A DNA stretch of 64,000 nucleotides from Pollenia angustigena (GCA_930367215.1 OV884060.1:208199253-208263252); one strand, 5' to 3'; shown: positions 10,440 to 21,372, numbered from the stretch's first letter. Notes: a model not told the origin generated them from the sequence alone. Numbers and translations are program-made.

Positions 10440-10794
10440 TGTTACGTTTTTCCCTTAATAACCACGTTTCGGTTCATTCCCTTTTTTAATACAACTTTTA
10501 AGTTCTTTCAATTGCAAATCAAAATAAATAAACACACTTTTGCAACTTAAGAAACTTTATTGAAGTTTATTAATGTTCACAAAATTTTTCCACTATTGTT
10601 AGTAGCAAACTGAGCCGTATAATGTCTCCAAACAAACTAATTTTTATGATTTAGCCCGTATTTATAGTTCACAACCCAAAAGTAGTAGTAAAGTAGTAGA
10701 TTCAAGAACCTTCTAGTCGATTCTAAAACATTCTGTTTAAAATCTAAATTAAACAGTTGAATCTGTAGTCTACAATACTGTGGAGTAAATAACA
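10440..10794. other. Possible solo LTR-like segment
   Basis: The stretch opens TGTTACGTTTTTCCC and could close ...AATAACA, which would satisfy TG...CA, and its interior (AACCTTCTAG, AACATTCTG) resembles insect gypsy-type LTR sequence in flavour. I find no convincing target duplication, polyA signal or second copy in the window, so this is only a possibility. Confidence 0.2.
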
Positions 10795-10881
10795 ATTTCA
10801 ACTAATAGGACTTAAACGGTGGGGTGTCACAAGGCCAATTTTAGGAGAATGATGTTTGATGTTTTGCGTTACAAATGCTTA

Positions 10882-11345
10882 TATGGTATAACCAGACCGG
10901 CTTCGCTAACTAAATCTTCTCTGTATAGCCGACTTTCGGCCGGGCGCAAGGATTTTCTCCTCTATGGTATAACAAAGACCAGCTTCGCAAACTAAAGCTC
11001 CTATGTATAGTCGGCCTTCGGCCGAGCGCAAGGATTTTCTCCTCCATGGTATAACAAACACCGGCTTCGCTTACTAAAGCTTCTCTGTATAGCCGGCCCT
11101 TGGGCGGGCGCAAGAATTTTCTCCTATATGGTATAACAAAGACCGGCTTCGCAAACTAAAGCTCCTATGTATAGCCGACCTTCGGCCGGGCGCAAGGATT
11201 TTCTCCTCTATGGTATAACAAAGACCGGCTTCGCTTACTAAAGCTTCTCTGTATAGCCGGCCCTTGGGCGGGTGCAAGAATTTTTTCCTCTATGGTATAA
11301 CAAGGCCGAATACGCAGAGAAGCCGGTTTTTTATACCATAGAGGA
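10882..11345. repeat. 82-bp tandem array, five units plus an inverted end
   Basis: Units start at TATGGTATAAC (10882, 10963, 11045, 11127, 11209 and a partial at 11291), with spacings of 81, 82, 82, 82 and 82 bp. Each unit contains CCGGCTTCGC, then a short self-complementary CCGACCTTCGGCCGGGCGC-type segment. The final partial unit ends in the inverse of the unit start (TTATACCATAGAGG at 11331-11345). Minus-strand frames across it shift between units because 82 is not a multiple of three, so they are not genes. Confidence 0.92.
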
Positions 11346-11495
11346 CAAAAGTTCATTGGGGACTTAGTTCATACCGCCATTTTTGACATAAAACAGGGCG
11401 ACATGAAACAATAATGCATTTTTTACATGAAATAGAGTGACATGCAATCATTATCAAAAATATGGCTTTATGTCTCATTTTTCGGAAAAAATTTA

Positions 11496-11553
11496 TGGCG
11501 TTAAGTCCCATTATATTGAGACTTATGTCTCAATGGAATGGGACTTGACGCCA
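11496..11553. repeat. Inverted repeat hairpin
   Basis: TGGCGTTAAGTCCCATTATA is mirrored by ATGGGACTTGACGCCA with a 4-nt loop (TTAT) between GAGAC/GTCTC-type arms of about 27 bp. It lies inside the 10818-11590 element, next to other GGGACTTA / TATGTCCCA motifs. Confidence 0.8.
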
Positions 11554-11836
11554 TATGGCTTTATGTCCCATGGCCCTATGACACCCCACCGACTTAAACT
11601 ATAATTTACAAGATAACTAACATAGTTATACAATGAATGAGATTTCCATTAGTGCAAATGCATATTTTTGCATTTTTGGGGGTTTATTTTTTTTAAATTC
11701 CATATTTTAAACAATTTTTAAATACACAAAAAAAAACTTTCCAAAAAAATATTTAAATAAAAAAAATAAATTCCTTTGGAGCATTGCTTTAAATACAAGT
11801 TTTTCCAGATTTTGACAAAATATGCTTCTATTTTAA

Positions 11837-12028
11837 ACCAATGCAGCAGCACCTTACATGGTTAAGGCTTCCAATGGGTTGAAAATATTTTATCTAAAAC
11901 TGTTACAAGTTACTTGCTTGGCACATGGGTTATACCGCGTTGCAGAGGAAATTAGAAGCCAATTCGATAATATTGCAATTTTTAATGAAACGTTTCCCTT
12001 GATTCCCTTCTTCCACCGCAGCCAGTAG
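11837..12028 (+). pseudogene. hAT transposase fragment
   Basis: The translation includes [20 protein letters not shown] and [20 protein letters not shown], which matches the DDE region of hAT transposases in which D-AAPYM-KA and CLAHGLHRVAEEIR are conserved (the family from which CGGBP1-like proteins derive). The residue before AAPYM that should be the catalytic Asp is Asn here. An upstream stop and a downstream TAG (12026-12028) bound it, and the following VTRW region is out of frame. It is a non-functional remnant of a protein normally several hundred residues long. Confidence 0.8.
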
Positions 12029-12295
12029 AAGCAAAATGGAGGCCTGTTTAGATGCTTCAGAATTCTATTCAAAAAACATTGAGTAATTTAAGAATGTTAG
12101 AAGAGTTTGTTGATACCGATGATTATGCAATAAAAAAAGTAAAAGAACATCAGAACTAAATTAGCATTAGTTTTTCCAATAACGGATATATTGGTGATAC
12201 AATAACTAATTAGGAGGGATTTAGTTCACTTAATACTCAAGTCAAATTAATTTATGCAGAAAATAAAATTAACATTGTGGAAGGAAGAATACTTA

Positions 12296-12455
12296 ATGCT
12301 TAGTTAGCCGGAAGTAACAGTAACATAACCTTAACGTTCAATCTATTTCTTACAGATTGAGATGTAACATCTTACTGCTAACTATAATCGTTCTCATATC
12401 TTTACATACAACAAAATTAAGCAGCTGATTTGCAACGTTACTGTTAACTAAGCCT
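12296..12455. mobile_element. PIF-type MITE (GGCTTAGTTAGCC family), copy 1
   Basis: The ends ATGCTTAGTTAGCC and (reverse complement) AGGCTTAGTTAACAG are flanked by TTA at 12293-12295 and 12456-12458. The internal block AATCTATTTCTTACAGATTG is shared with 30461-31239 and 49420-49564. Confidence 0.8.
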
Positions 12456-12652
12456 TTAGCCCGACAAATTAAAAAAAAAAAAAAATCCAAAACGTTTTGC
12501 TGGAAAAATTAAGGATTTCAAAAAATAAAATTCATTTGAAATATATTTGATCTGATCTGGAATCAAAGTGGGATCTGAAAATAATGTTTTTAAAAATGCG
12601 TTGGCATTCTTCAAGTACAAGACAAACTTTTACTTTTGATAAAACAGTACTA

Positions 12653-13537
12653 CATATCTATATATAAATCGGCTAAGGCAGAACAGTTAAGAACACTTTC
12701 CTCATCTGTATTTAAACCGATTTGAACAAAATACACACCATTTGAAAGGTATTTACTCACCGAAGTGCACAATATATATTTTATTAAAATCTGTGCAATC
12801 AATTCAGAGTTATAAGCGTTTACATTTGATACTAACACATATGCAGAACACATAATAAAAATTTTGTTTTTTTTTTTTCAATTATCAAATAATAAAAAAA
12901 ATAGGGTGGCCGATTATTCAACATTTTTCAGAAACCGGTTTTCGAATATTTCGACTACATATATAAATCTTATGTATAAATCGGAACAATAAAGAACACT
13001 CTCCTTTGTTTGTCAACCGCCCCTCTATGGGGAGAAAAAAGCATCAAAAAGGGAAAATACTGGAAATTAAATTTCTTTCTTTTACATTGAAATTATAAAC
13101 ATAATATTATAGGTGCAGGGTCCTGAGTGAATGAAAACCTTTAAGATGAAAAATTATGGTACTCTCTGTTTTTTATCTGGAAATGTTTGAATTTTCGTTA
13201 ATATTCGACATATAAAGATAAAATTATACGTTAAACTGGGTGAAAAAGAACATGTAAGTGGAGCTTTTTGGTACTTTTTCGTTCAACATCTGGTACTTTG
13301 ATTAATTTTCGCTAATATTTATCATAGAAACATAAAATTAAACATGCAATCAATGTTCTGAGTAGATGACAATCTATTAAGGATACTTTTTTGTTTTTCA
13401 ATTGATATTTTTTATATTGAACTTAAAAAATTACATTAACTCACGTAGAAGATAAAATATGAACCGGAGGTTGCTCCCATCATTCATTTCTTCATATGCA
13501 CATAAAAATTTATGGTCGAATTTTGACCATTAGGCAA
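12653..13537. other. Unidentified insertion inside the hAT copy
   Basis: Comparison with 49060-50333 shows that the sequence between GATAAAACAGTAC and TAGTTTATTTAAAACAAAC is extra here. It contains two diverged copies of ATAAATCGG...AAGAACACT...CTC (12661-12705 and 12958-13010). No TIR or frame is recognised. Confidence 0.55.
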
Positions 13538-13857
13538 ACACTAGTTTATTTAAAACAAACAAAAATTTAAATTAGTTTTTTAAGTTTAATTTTTTATATA
13601 TTTTGGAAATTTTTCAGTTTTTAGTGCATATTTTTTATTTTGTAAGTGCATATTTTGGACTTTTTAGTGCATATTTTCGATTTTTTAGTGCATGAAAATC
13701 CTACTTAAAACTAAAACTATAAATAATTCTAAGAAAAATCTAATCAAATTAAATAAAAAAGTGAGGTTTGAGTAAAAGAATAACTCTAAAAATCATGAAA
13801 GCTACGGTAATTTAAAAAAAAATTTAATTGCAAAAAACTTTCCTTCGATTTTAATTT

Positions 13858-13892
13858 GATCGATTTTGATTTCCAGAACATGGCCGATTGCC
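13858..13892. repeat. Single end of the GGCCATGTTCTG MITE family
   Basis: CGATTTTGATTTCCAGAACATGGCCG matches the termini of the elements at 29825-30055 and 40666-41039. I could not find the partner end, so this is a fragment. Confidence 0.5.
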
Positions 13893-15230
13893 TTTTGATA
13901 AGAAAAATTAAAAAAACCTTAAAAATGTGCATATTTAAAAGAAATCTGATTTTTGAATAAAAGGTGAATTTTTAGTGAAAGAAGGAAAGCATTAATTAAA
14001 AAGTTATGAAAAATAAAGGCCCTTATTACGGTTTACAACTCCACTCAATTGAGTTGTAGCATCTTAATTTTTGTATTATGGTTTACAACTTTGCTAAATT
14101 GCGATGAACAAAAACATAACAAAAATAACAACTGATCACCACCAGTTGCCTTAATTACAACCAGGGTTGCCGTTTGAAAAATTTTAATCCGACCAAAATT
14201 GTCTACAAAACCTATACCAAAATCCTTTGAAACCGCCCAAATTTTTGAAATATTTAAAAACAATTATAACGTCAGAAAAATGCAAAAGGGCCTTTCATAA
14301 TTTTTTAAAATTTTCAGTAGCGATACGACTGAGATTACAAAAACAGTTTTGTCGGATAGTGTCAATCATGCGTAATGTGGTAACGATATTAAACAGAAAC
14401 CCCCGTTGTTATAATCACAATTGCTGCCTTTTTATTAAGTTATCTCTCTTTTTCTTAAAATGAACATAGGCCCTTCTGCATTTTATATGACGATATGTAT
14501 ACATATGTATTTTTGATAAAAAGGATAATTTTTATTGGATAAAGCTATAAATCTACATATTATTTTTTTTTTTTTTGTTATATGCAATTATAGTAAAAAC
14601 AAAAAGTAAGCCTATGTGCACACCTATTTAATATTTAACGTCCTACACGTAACCCCTAGTTTTATTAAAAATTTTTTTGCTGGTAACGTTTAACTTAAAC
14701 AAGATGTATGTATAGATGCAAATTCATTTAATAACGCTTATAAACTGGAACAATTAATTGATCGTATGCAATAACACATATAGACCACTAATAAAATATA
14801 AATCAAAATTTATTAACTTAAGTTTGTACAATTTAAAAAAAAAAAGTATTAAACTTTATAAGACATAGGCTGAGCTCCAATACATCCTAATACCTTGCAG
14901 AGAACGTAAAAAATTTATCAAAGAGTTTAACAATGCATAGTTGGCTTATTGTATACGCGTTGATAACTTGCTCTGATTTGGAACTCATCCATACTTTCTG
15001 CAAGTTCTGCAGTTCTTATAAAACTACTATGTTTCAAAATACAGTATCAAAGCATCCCGCTGTTCTACGATTCTTACAACATCTTCCTTTAAGAAGTCCA
15101 TCTTGTATAAGAAGCAACTAATACAGAAAAGAATTCCTGAAGTTCTTTTCTTTATGTTATTCTTTTAGGACTATGTGAAAAAAACTTTAAATATTACCTC
15201 AAAGAACCTTAATATTTTAATATATTATTA

Positions 15231-15392
15231 AGGCTGTTACACACTATCCCACAAAGTCTTACGTATTTTAATAAAATGCAACCTTCTCATGATAAGTTGT
15301 TATTGTTTTTTGAAAATGTATAAACAATAATTAGATCAGGGAAGCATTTTCATAAAATACGAAATACTTTGTGGGATAACGTGTAACGGCCT
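15231..15392. mobile_element. Palindromic MITE, AGGCTGTTACAC ends, TTA duplication
   Basis: The 162-bp element is flanked by TTA (15228-15230 and 15393-15395). Arms of about 55 bp pair AGGCTGTTACACACTATCCC with its inverse and continue through CACAAAGT and AAATGC. A larger diverged relative lies at 25085-25420. Confidence 0.85.
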
Positions 15393-15405
15393 TTAGTAAG
15401 ATTAA

Positions 15406-15545
15406 CTGCCTGTTCATCTATTTCTGAACGAAGACTTCGTTCGATTTACTTACATTTACAACTAAAACAAATTATACAATATTGTCTTTGTTTTACATGT
15501 AATTTAAGTGAACGAAGTCTAAGTTTGACATCGATGAATAGGCTA
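15406..15545. mobile_element. Palindromic MITE, CTGCCTGTTC ends, TAA duplication
   Basis: TAA flanks lie at 15403-15405 and 15546-15548. The left end CTGCCTGTTCATC pairs with the right end GATGAATAGGCTA. The arms carry GAACGAAG(A/T)CTTCGTTC-like sequence. It belongs to the same family as 5729-5867 and 37881-38020. Confidence 0.8.
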
Positions 15546-16090
15546 TAAGCTTACCAACAGTTCCAGTCATGGCGTGGGCGCCGTTTGTTGGCAATCCGAT
15601 CAAATTTTGTATAGGAATATTGGTTGTTGATAAAAAGTTTTTTATAAGAAGAAATATTTAAACGGCATCTGACTTGGTAAGCTCGAATAAGATGACAAAG
15701 CTATCCTTTATAAAACTAACACCGTCAAAGTAACTTGCTCCTAACGTAGGCCTGCCATACGTCCTGGTTTTCCAGGATTGTCCTGGTTTTATACTACTTG
15801 TCCTGGTGTCCTGGTCCACTATTAAATTGTTCTGGTTTTTTGTACAGGTCAACCCAAACAAATTAGTTTTTTGCTTTAGTTGTTAACAAAGGTTAAGATT
15901 TCTGTTATAACACTGCTAACATAAATTCAGCTGTTATCTGGTGTAAAGCTGGTAAAAGCTTTCAATAATATTAACTGATAGTCAATCCTCTTTCAAATTT
16001 TGTTTCAACTAGTGGCTGTAAAAAGTTATACCGTGTAAACAACTTTTATAATTAATCGAAAACCGATAACAAATTGCTTTCTCTAAGGCA

Positions 16091-16569
16091 GCCCATACAC
16101 GTTTCAATTCAATAGTCAACTGAGTCGGTCGTTGTCCAAATCAATGGTGGGCGCTCCATAGCACAATTGTGCTGAGAGATTTTACACGTATTCTTAGCCT
16201 CTTTAATTTAATTTTTGATGAGACACATTTTCTTATATTTTTTGTATTTTTTTCAAGAGAATTTACCCAGCAAATACACGTGTTTCATTTCAAATAAATG
16301 ATGTTATGCGAAAAATAATTTACTGTACTGCTTTTACTGTTACTTTTTTCTGTGAACAGTAAATCTCTATAATTTAAACTATTAAAAAATGTTTTATATT
16401 ACTTCAAATGCGTAAAATATAAAATAAGGAAATATAATGCACCATTTATTTCAAATGCTTGGCTTTGTGTTTGGTGGGTACTTCTGCCATCTCACTAATA
16501 CTAATAGGCATCAATACAAGCACTGTTTTAGTTGTGCCCACTTCTGGTCCAAATCAAAGCGTGTATGGC
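16091..16569. mobile_element. Probable MITE with GCCCATACACG termini
   Basis: Left GCCCATACACGTTTCAATTC and right AAATCAAAGCGTGTATGGC are imperfect inverted copies, and GTCCAAATCAA occurs just inside both ends. No clear target duplication. It encloses the TA-flanked MITE at 16266-16478. Confidence 0.5.
16266..16478. mobile_element. MITE of the CCCA(A/G)CAAA family
   Basis: The ends CCCAGCAAATACACG and (reverse complement) CCCACCAAACACAAAG are flanked by TA at 16264-16265 and 16479-16480. Inner arms share CATTTCAAATAAATG-type sequence. It resembles 4517-4871 and is the innermost layer of the 14-17.5 kb nest. Confidence 0.75.
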
Positions 16570-17535
16570 TTTTTCAATTGATTATTTTGACAGTTGTCCA
16601 GTTGGTTAAAGAAAAATCAAAAGAGTTTGATTTTTTTCAAGTTGAGTACTTAGTCTGCTCAATGGACAAAGGAAAGAAACTTGTTAAAGACTGAAACACT
16701 GCAGAGTATTATTCAATGTAAGTTTGATTTTAATATGACAAGCTATCTGTTTTATAACTACATATATCAAAGACCGAAATGAAGTTCTAGAAAATGTTCT
16801 GAAATTTATTTTAGTTTAGAACATTTAAAGCTCAACTTTTTATTATTTTTCATCATTTTTATGTACATGAAGTACACGTTAATTTTTTTTCTATATATTG
16901 TTGGATTTAAAAATAAGAACTGGATGGTTTTTAAATATCGCACCCTAAATACTAAACTGTAACAACTCAAAATTCTTAAATTTTCTTTCAGGAGAGCCAA
17001 AAAACAGTTTATGTAAAAATTGTGATAATATTTTAAAAAAAAATTAGTTCCCTTATTAAAAAAGTCTTATTTGAAGAAAGTTTTGCAATGCCTTATGAGA
17101 ATTATTTTTTAAGAAAAAAAATCATTTTTGAAAAATTTTGAGCTGTGACCCTTTAGTATTTAGGGTGCGATATACTACATACATATGTATATAAAAAAAA
17201 ACTTTCCTGTTGGTATAATTTTTTATCCATTTTTTCCATGTGTCCTGGTTGATAGGTTCAAACATCTGGCAGCCCTATCCTAACGTAATATCAATGTCAT
17301 ATCCATAGTTTCATCAACAATCAAAAAAAAAAAAAATGTTTGTGTTTGGTAAAAAAAGCTATGAGATTTGTAATTGTCTGCTATCCGTCCAATTTTCTAA
17401 AACCGACCAAAATTAGGTTTGGCCTACCAACCTACCAAAACAAAAATATCCGACCAAATTTCGTCGGAAAAGACCATGTTCGGCAACCCTGATTACAACT
17501 CAACTGAGTTGAATTGTTAACCGTAATAGGGGCCT

Positions 17536-18754
17536 AAATTTCGTTTTTTTTTTTTTTTTGTCATTTTTGTTACAGAACTTTTTTCGAAACAGAAACAACG
17601 CTATTTGTCATTTAACATAATTAAAGCAATTTTAAAATATAAATGAAACAGATCTTCGAATGATTTATAGAGATAAATACATAATTATATTTAGTCACTG
17701 TATTTAAATTATTTATTGTTTTATACAGCTTATTCGCTTAAATGACAGAATTTAATTTTTTTTTTTTTTAGTCATTCTTTTGATTTTCCATTAATTTGGT
17801 CTTGATAGCAGTTCACATTTTTGTATCTACAACAAAATATTTTCCACTTATTGTCAGTCGAAAATGAGAGCGCGGCGATTATCTACTTATAGTTTAAAAG
17901 ACAACAAAACAAAAAACAAAAAACATTACAAAAGTATTTATAATTTTTTTTTTTTTTTTTTTTAGTATAATTTCTATGAAAACGTTTGTGTATGCATCTG
18001 TATCTGCTGGTTGGTTGGTTGATTTGTGTCCATCTGTTTATGAGTATGTACTTGTGATTTTTTTTTTTCATATTTTGTTTTTAATTTCATTTATACATTT
18101 TTATGTAGTTTTATAGATATTTATCTATAACATTATTATATTCACTCGTTCGAGTTCTAGTCGTTCACATAGAGAAGCTTTTTAGCTTTAGCCTTAATGG
18201 TTTTTTGTCCATTCGATTAAAATTCATTGTTTGGCTTTAAATGAGTGTGTGTGTGTTTCTCTGTTCTGTAAGATGGTGTGAATGATGTGAGTTTTATTAA
18301 GGAAAAATACCCAGTAGTTCGGATGATGGGGACAGAAACAAAATTGCTTGTCATTTCCAATTGGCTAGACCAATTGGCATACATTTTTATATTAAAGATA
18401 TATTTTAGTTTGATTTTTAAAAATGGACCCGTAGTCGAACACCAGTTGTTTTTATAATGAACTTTTTCAGGAGAGCCGAAAAAAGCATTCTAGTTCAAAC
18501 TATGGGTTAGATATTGCACCTTTTGAACTTTGTAATTGAGTTAAAACATCGGAATGGGTCTATCTGATTTTAAACATTTTAAAAAAAATGTAAAGAGCGC
18601 TTAAAATTAAGCAATATGGCATCAACATTTCTAAATCGAAAAAATAGACATACGCGGTTGCCCATGAAAACCACAGATAAATACGACAATTCACAAACTC
18701 CGCCGTATGGCTCATCGTTTGAAAAAATACGATTTTTGTTTATGCACTTGGAAT
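17536..18754. other. No gene; T-rich unassigned stretch
   Basis: Poly-T runs (about 17547-17560 and 17946-17962) and a GT microsatellite-like run near 18244-18260. The string CAGGAGAGCC(G/A)AAAAA near 18469 recurs at 16990, pointing to an unrecognised dispersed repeat. No coding signal. Confidence 0.45.
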
Positions 18755-19688
18755 TAGTGTTGGGATACTATCGATATTTATCGAAAGTATAGATTTCACT
18801 ATCGATATATCGATATTACTATCGACTGAATGTTTGTACTTAATTAGGAAAACTTCAACTAGTTTTTTATCGGGCTACAGTTCGTTGTTTTTATCACTTT
18901 ACTGAAGGTATGTATGTACGCACGTTATTTTAGATGGCAGTTTTTAAAAATTGTGTTTCTGAAAAGAACCTTTCTCAAGGAACCAAAGTAACAGGGAATA
19001 TAAGAAATTTTATTGCAACTTAAGATAATGTGCTAAATTTGGTTTGATACTCAACCCAAAAGGTAATCGATCTAGCGGACATTTCCTCTAATGGTTGTTC
19101 ATTGTTTTATCCTATGCTCGCAATTGCAATTTCATTTTTATTTGGTTTTTTTTTACGACATCATAAAAATATCTGACATTTCAGTCCCTATGTAAACATA
19201 TAAAAATTTCGGCATAAAGGCCTTAAGTTAGTAGCAAAAAAGCACAGCTAAGCAATCCATGCCACCTGCCATTGTTGTTGTTTGTATTCATTGCTGTAAT
19301 TCTGCGCGAATTAATAAAAGCAAGAAAAAACTTGCCGCAAAAAGATGTGTGTGTATAGCTGCTGTAACATGTCTTCATAGCTGGGGGCAAATTATGGCAG
19401 TCGTGATCGAATACTTTTTCGATTCGAAAGCAGTTTTATTTCTCATTCTTTCTGTCCCTACTGAACGGATCGAAATAATTTTTTTGTGTTTTAAAGCACT
19501 TATTTGAGTTTTCACAACACTGAAAAAATAATAACGATTCGTTCAGTATTGACTAAAATAAAATTGCTTTCGAATCGAAAAAGTATTCGATTTGCCCCCT
19601 GTATTTTAAATAAAAATAATCTCGATATTGATATTTTTCCTATCGATATTTTCGATAGTTTACGACTATCGATAGTTTCCCAGCACTA
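18755..19688. mobile_element. hAT-type element with CTTGGAAT duplication
   Basis: The ends TAGTGTTGGGATACTATCGA and (reverse complement) TAGTGCTGGGAAACTATCGA lie between perfect 8-bp copies of CTTGGAAT (18747-18754 and 19689-19696). TATCGATA-type motifs crowd both ends. It is 934 bp, non-autonomous, and carries a nested MITE at 19381-19601. Confidence 0.92.
19381..19601. mobile_element. Palindromic MITE, C(A/T)GGGGGCAAAT ends
   Basis: Arms of about 60 bp pair CGAATACTTTTTCGATTCGA with its inverse and end in CTGGGGGCAAAT / ATTTGCCCCCTG. The centre is short. The frames that run through it are palindrome artefacts. Confidence 0.8.
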
Positions 19689-20048
19689 CTTGGAATAGAT
19701 AAATTTGTTGTATAGTTACTTTGTCGTAATGCTAAATGTCAAAAATTTAAAATATCAATTAATTGTTGATTGCAGTTGCTTCACTTTGAATAAACAATTC
19801 CAGTAAATTGACCAAATTTCTTTTTACCAAACCATTAAAAAAACTATGAAAAATAAAACTAAAAAACCAAATTATTGCATTGTTACTTCACTCTTGGTTT
19901 TAATTTATTTTTTTTTCTTCTTTTTTTAAATTTGCCATTCAGATCGGTTGATACCATAAAATAAAACCAGGAATGGGAGTTTTAATTTGATGAGATAAGG
20001 TAATAAATATTAATTGATAAGCAATTTTAATTGAAAAAGTTCGAAAAA

Positions 20049-20270
20049 TGGGCGGTGTGCTGGAAATCGCAAACGCAAAACGCAAGAAGAAAGGAGGCTG
20101 TTTATAATACACTTTTCATCAAATTTTGATAATTTTTGTTATAGAATTCTGTTTAATAGAGAAATATTTATATAATATTTGTCATAATATTCTTTTATTA
20201 CAGAAATCTTACTAAAAAACGACTTTTAAAATTCTTGCGTTTTGCGTTTGCGATTTCCAGCACACCCCTG
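20049..20270. mobile_element. MITE with GGTGTGCTGGAAATCGC termini
   Basis: Left GGTGTGCTGGAAATCGCAAA and right TTTGCGATTTCCAGCACACC are perfect inverted copies extending through CGCAAAACGCAAGAA (about 38 bp). The right end closes in CCCCTG, which suggests hAT. It is 222 bp. Confidence 0.85.
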
Positions 20271-20544
20271 ATATATTGAAATGAACCAAACATATATTAA
20301 TCATTCAGAAGAATAAAATTTGTGGTGGTAATTATCACATTCAAAAAAGATTTTGTCACATTCAACAAAGAAATCGAGCATTTTCAGGCCCGGCATAAAT
20401 TTAAACATTTTCAAAAAACAGATAAATCAATTGTATAATGGGAAAACACTTTTGTATGAAAGCTGCCAACAACAAAAATACCATCTTGTATAATTAGACG
20501 GTTATACAACGAATACGACGATACTACGTGCTTGTGAATTGGAC

Positions 20545-20716
20545 ATGTCGCTCATTTACTTCAATAACATAACACAAAAAATTCCATTTCAAGATAAACG
20601 CGTTTAAAGTTTTCGATTTGCTCTAACCACTAAAAAAAACCTATAAAAAGATGCAAAGATCCAAAATTTAATTTTTTAAGTTATGACGTTGTTAAAGTAA
20701 ATGAGCGATATGCCTA
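20545..20716. repeat. Inverted repeat, probable MITE
   Basis: CATGTCGCTCATTTACTTCA near the left end is mirrored by AAAGTAAATGAGCGATATG at the right, followed inside by AACA..TAAC on both arms. About 172 bp. Confidence 0.6.
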
Positions 20717-21372
20717 CCAAGTAAACTAAATATGTCTTTTTTAATAAGTAGCGCATTTTTAATTTAATTTCTTGAAATACATACATTAAATTTATGACTC
20801 GTATTTGTTAAAACTCATTTTATTGTTTAGTATTTTTATTTTTTTTTTTTTTTTTTTGCGAAAATAAATATGAACAAAAAACACAAAATTATTATTGTTA
20901 TTAGTTATTTAAAGCACAAATACTCAAAAAGAAAAAAAAAACAATAATTTGTGTTAAAACATTTACATTCAGTCAAACACAAAAAGGCCGACAGACCAAC
21001 CATCTGACATACATACATTCATACAAAAAGACATCCAAACGGACGGACAGACGGATAATTGTTATTAGATACATACACAATAAGCAGACGTTGCCAAATA
21101 CAAACTCAAACTACAACAAAAAGAAGAAAAAAAAATAATAAACATGACTAATAAATAACAACAACACAAACAAATGCCTTTTTGCGCTAAACTGACAATT
21201 GTACTTTTTAACAAGTAAAAAACAACAACACCAACAATATTAAAAAGATATTCAAAGCAAATAAAATCAAATTTAAATAAAATAAAAACATAAACAATTA
21301 ACTGAAACTAACACGAATAGAGGAGAGGAAGAGAAAGAGAAAGGAAAAAAACCAGCCGGGTTAACAGAGCTA
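20717..21372. other. No gene; A-rich simple sequence
   Basis: Poly-T near 20840-20857, then CAACA/CAAAA-rich and GACGGACAGACGG-type simple repeats, and a purine run at about 21320-21350. Nothing coding. Confidence 0.5.

Larger units (their letters stand above)
10818..11590. mobile_element. Element with 9-bp duplication and internal tandem array
   Basis: The termini GGTGGGGTGTCACAAGGCCA and (reverse complement) GGTGGGGTGTCATAGGGCCA are inverted and flanked by perfect copies of GACTTAAAC (10809-10817 and 11591-11599). A 9-bp duplication and G-rich ends fit a Mutator-like (MULE) element better than hAT, but the family is not proven. The interior holds an 82-bp tandem array (10882-11345) and a strong hairpin (11496-11553). 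There is no transposase. Confidence 0.85.
11629..13703 (+). mobile_element. hAT-type element, copy 1, with two insertions
   Basis: This copy is collinear with the better-bounded copy at 49060-50333 (opposite strand). It has GATTTCC...TGCATATTTTTGCA at the left, TTTTTAGTGCATATTT subterminal repeats and GCATGAAAATC at the right, a transposase remnant at 11837-12028, and a PIF-type MITE at 12296-12455 in the same position as in the other copy. A further ~885-bp block (12653-13537) interrupts only this copy. The outer edges are approximate. Confidence 0.75.
15747..17277. mobile_element. hAT-type element with TCCTAACG duplication
   Basis: The termini TAGGCCTGCCATA and (reverse complement) TAGGGCTGCCAGA are flanked by perfect TCCTAACG copies (15739-15746 and 17278-17285). 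GTCCTGGTTT repeats several times near the left end and GTCCTGGTTG recurs near the right, as expected for hAT subterminal binding sites. It is 1531 bp with a nested element at 16091-16569. No transposase is seen. Confidence 0.9.
14162..17491. mobile_element. hAT-type element with ATTACAAC duplication
   Basis: The ends CAGGGTTGCCG...CGGCAACCCTG are flanked by perfect 8-bp copies of ATTACAAC (14154-14161 and 17492-17499). Subterminal CCGACCAAA(A/T)TT occurs near both ends. At 3330 bp it is inflated by nested insertions at 15231-15392, 15406-15545 and 15747-17277. I see no hAT transposase motif, so it was probably already non-autonomous. Confidence 0.92.
14017..17535. mobile_element. Outer MITE of a five-level nest
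   Basis: Left AGGCCCTTATTACGGTTTAC and right GTTAACCGTAATAGGGGCCT are inverted, followed inside by CAACTC(C/A)ACT(C/G)A. Without the insert at 14162-17491, the element is only about 190 bp. A possible 4-bp TAAA duplication flanks GGCCC...GGGGCC. A related element is at 59941-60640. Confidence 0.82.

Noticed and set aside
10440..10794. Solo LTR of a gypsy-type element
   Set aside because: TG...CA ends can be drawn, but there is no matching 4-5 bp duplication and no second LTR or internal sequence, so it is listed only as a low-confidence possibility.
10882..11345. Possible CRISPR array because of regular repeat spacing
   Set aside because: The whole 82-bp unit is repeated with no variable spacers, and the genome is eukaryotic.
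10910..11356. Three overlapping minus-strand frames with repeated CYTIEEKILAPGRR-like peptides
   Set aside because: They are generated by the 82-bp tandem array; the unit length shifts the frame from unit to unit, and no start or stop is conserved as a gene would require.
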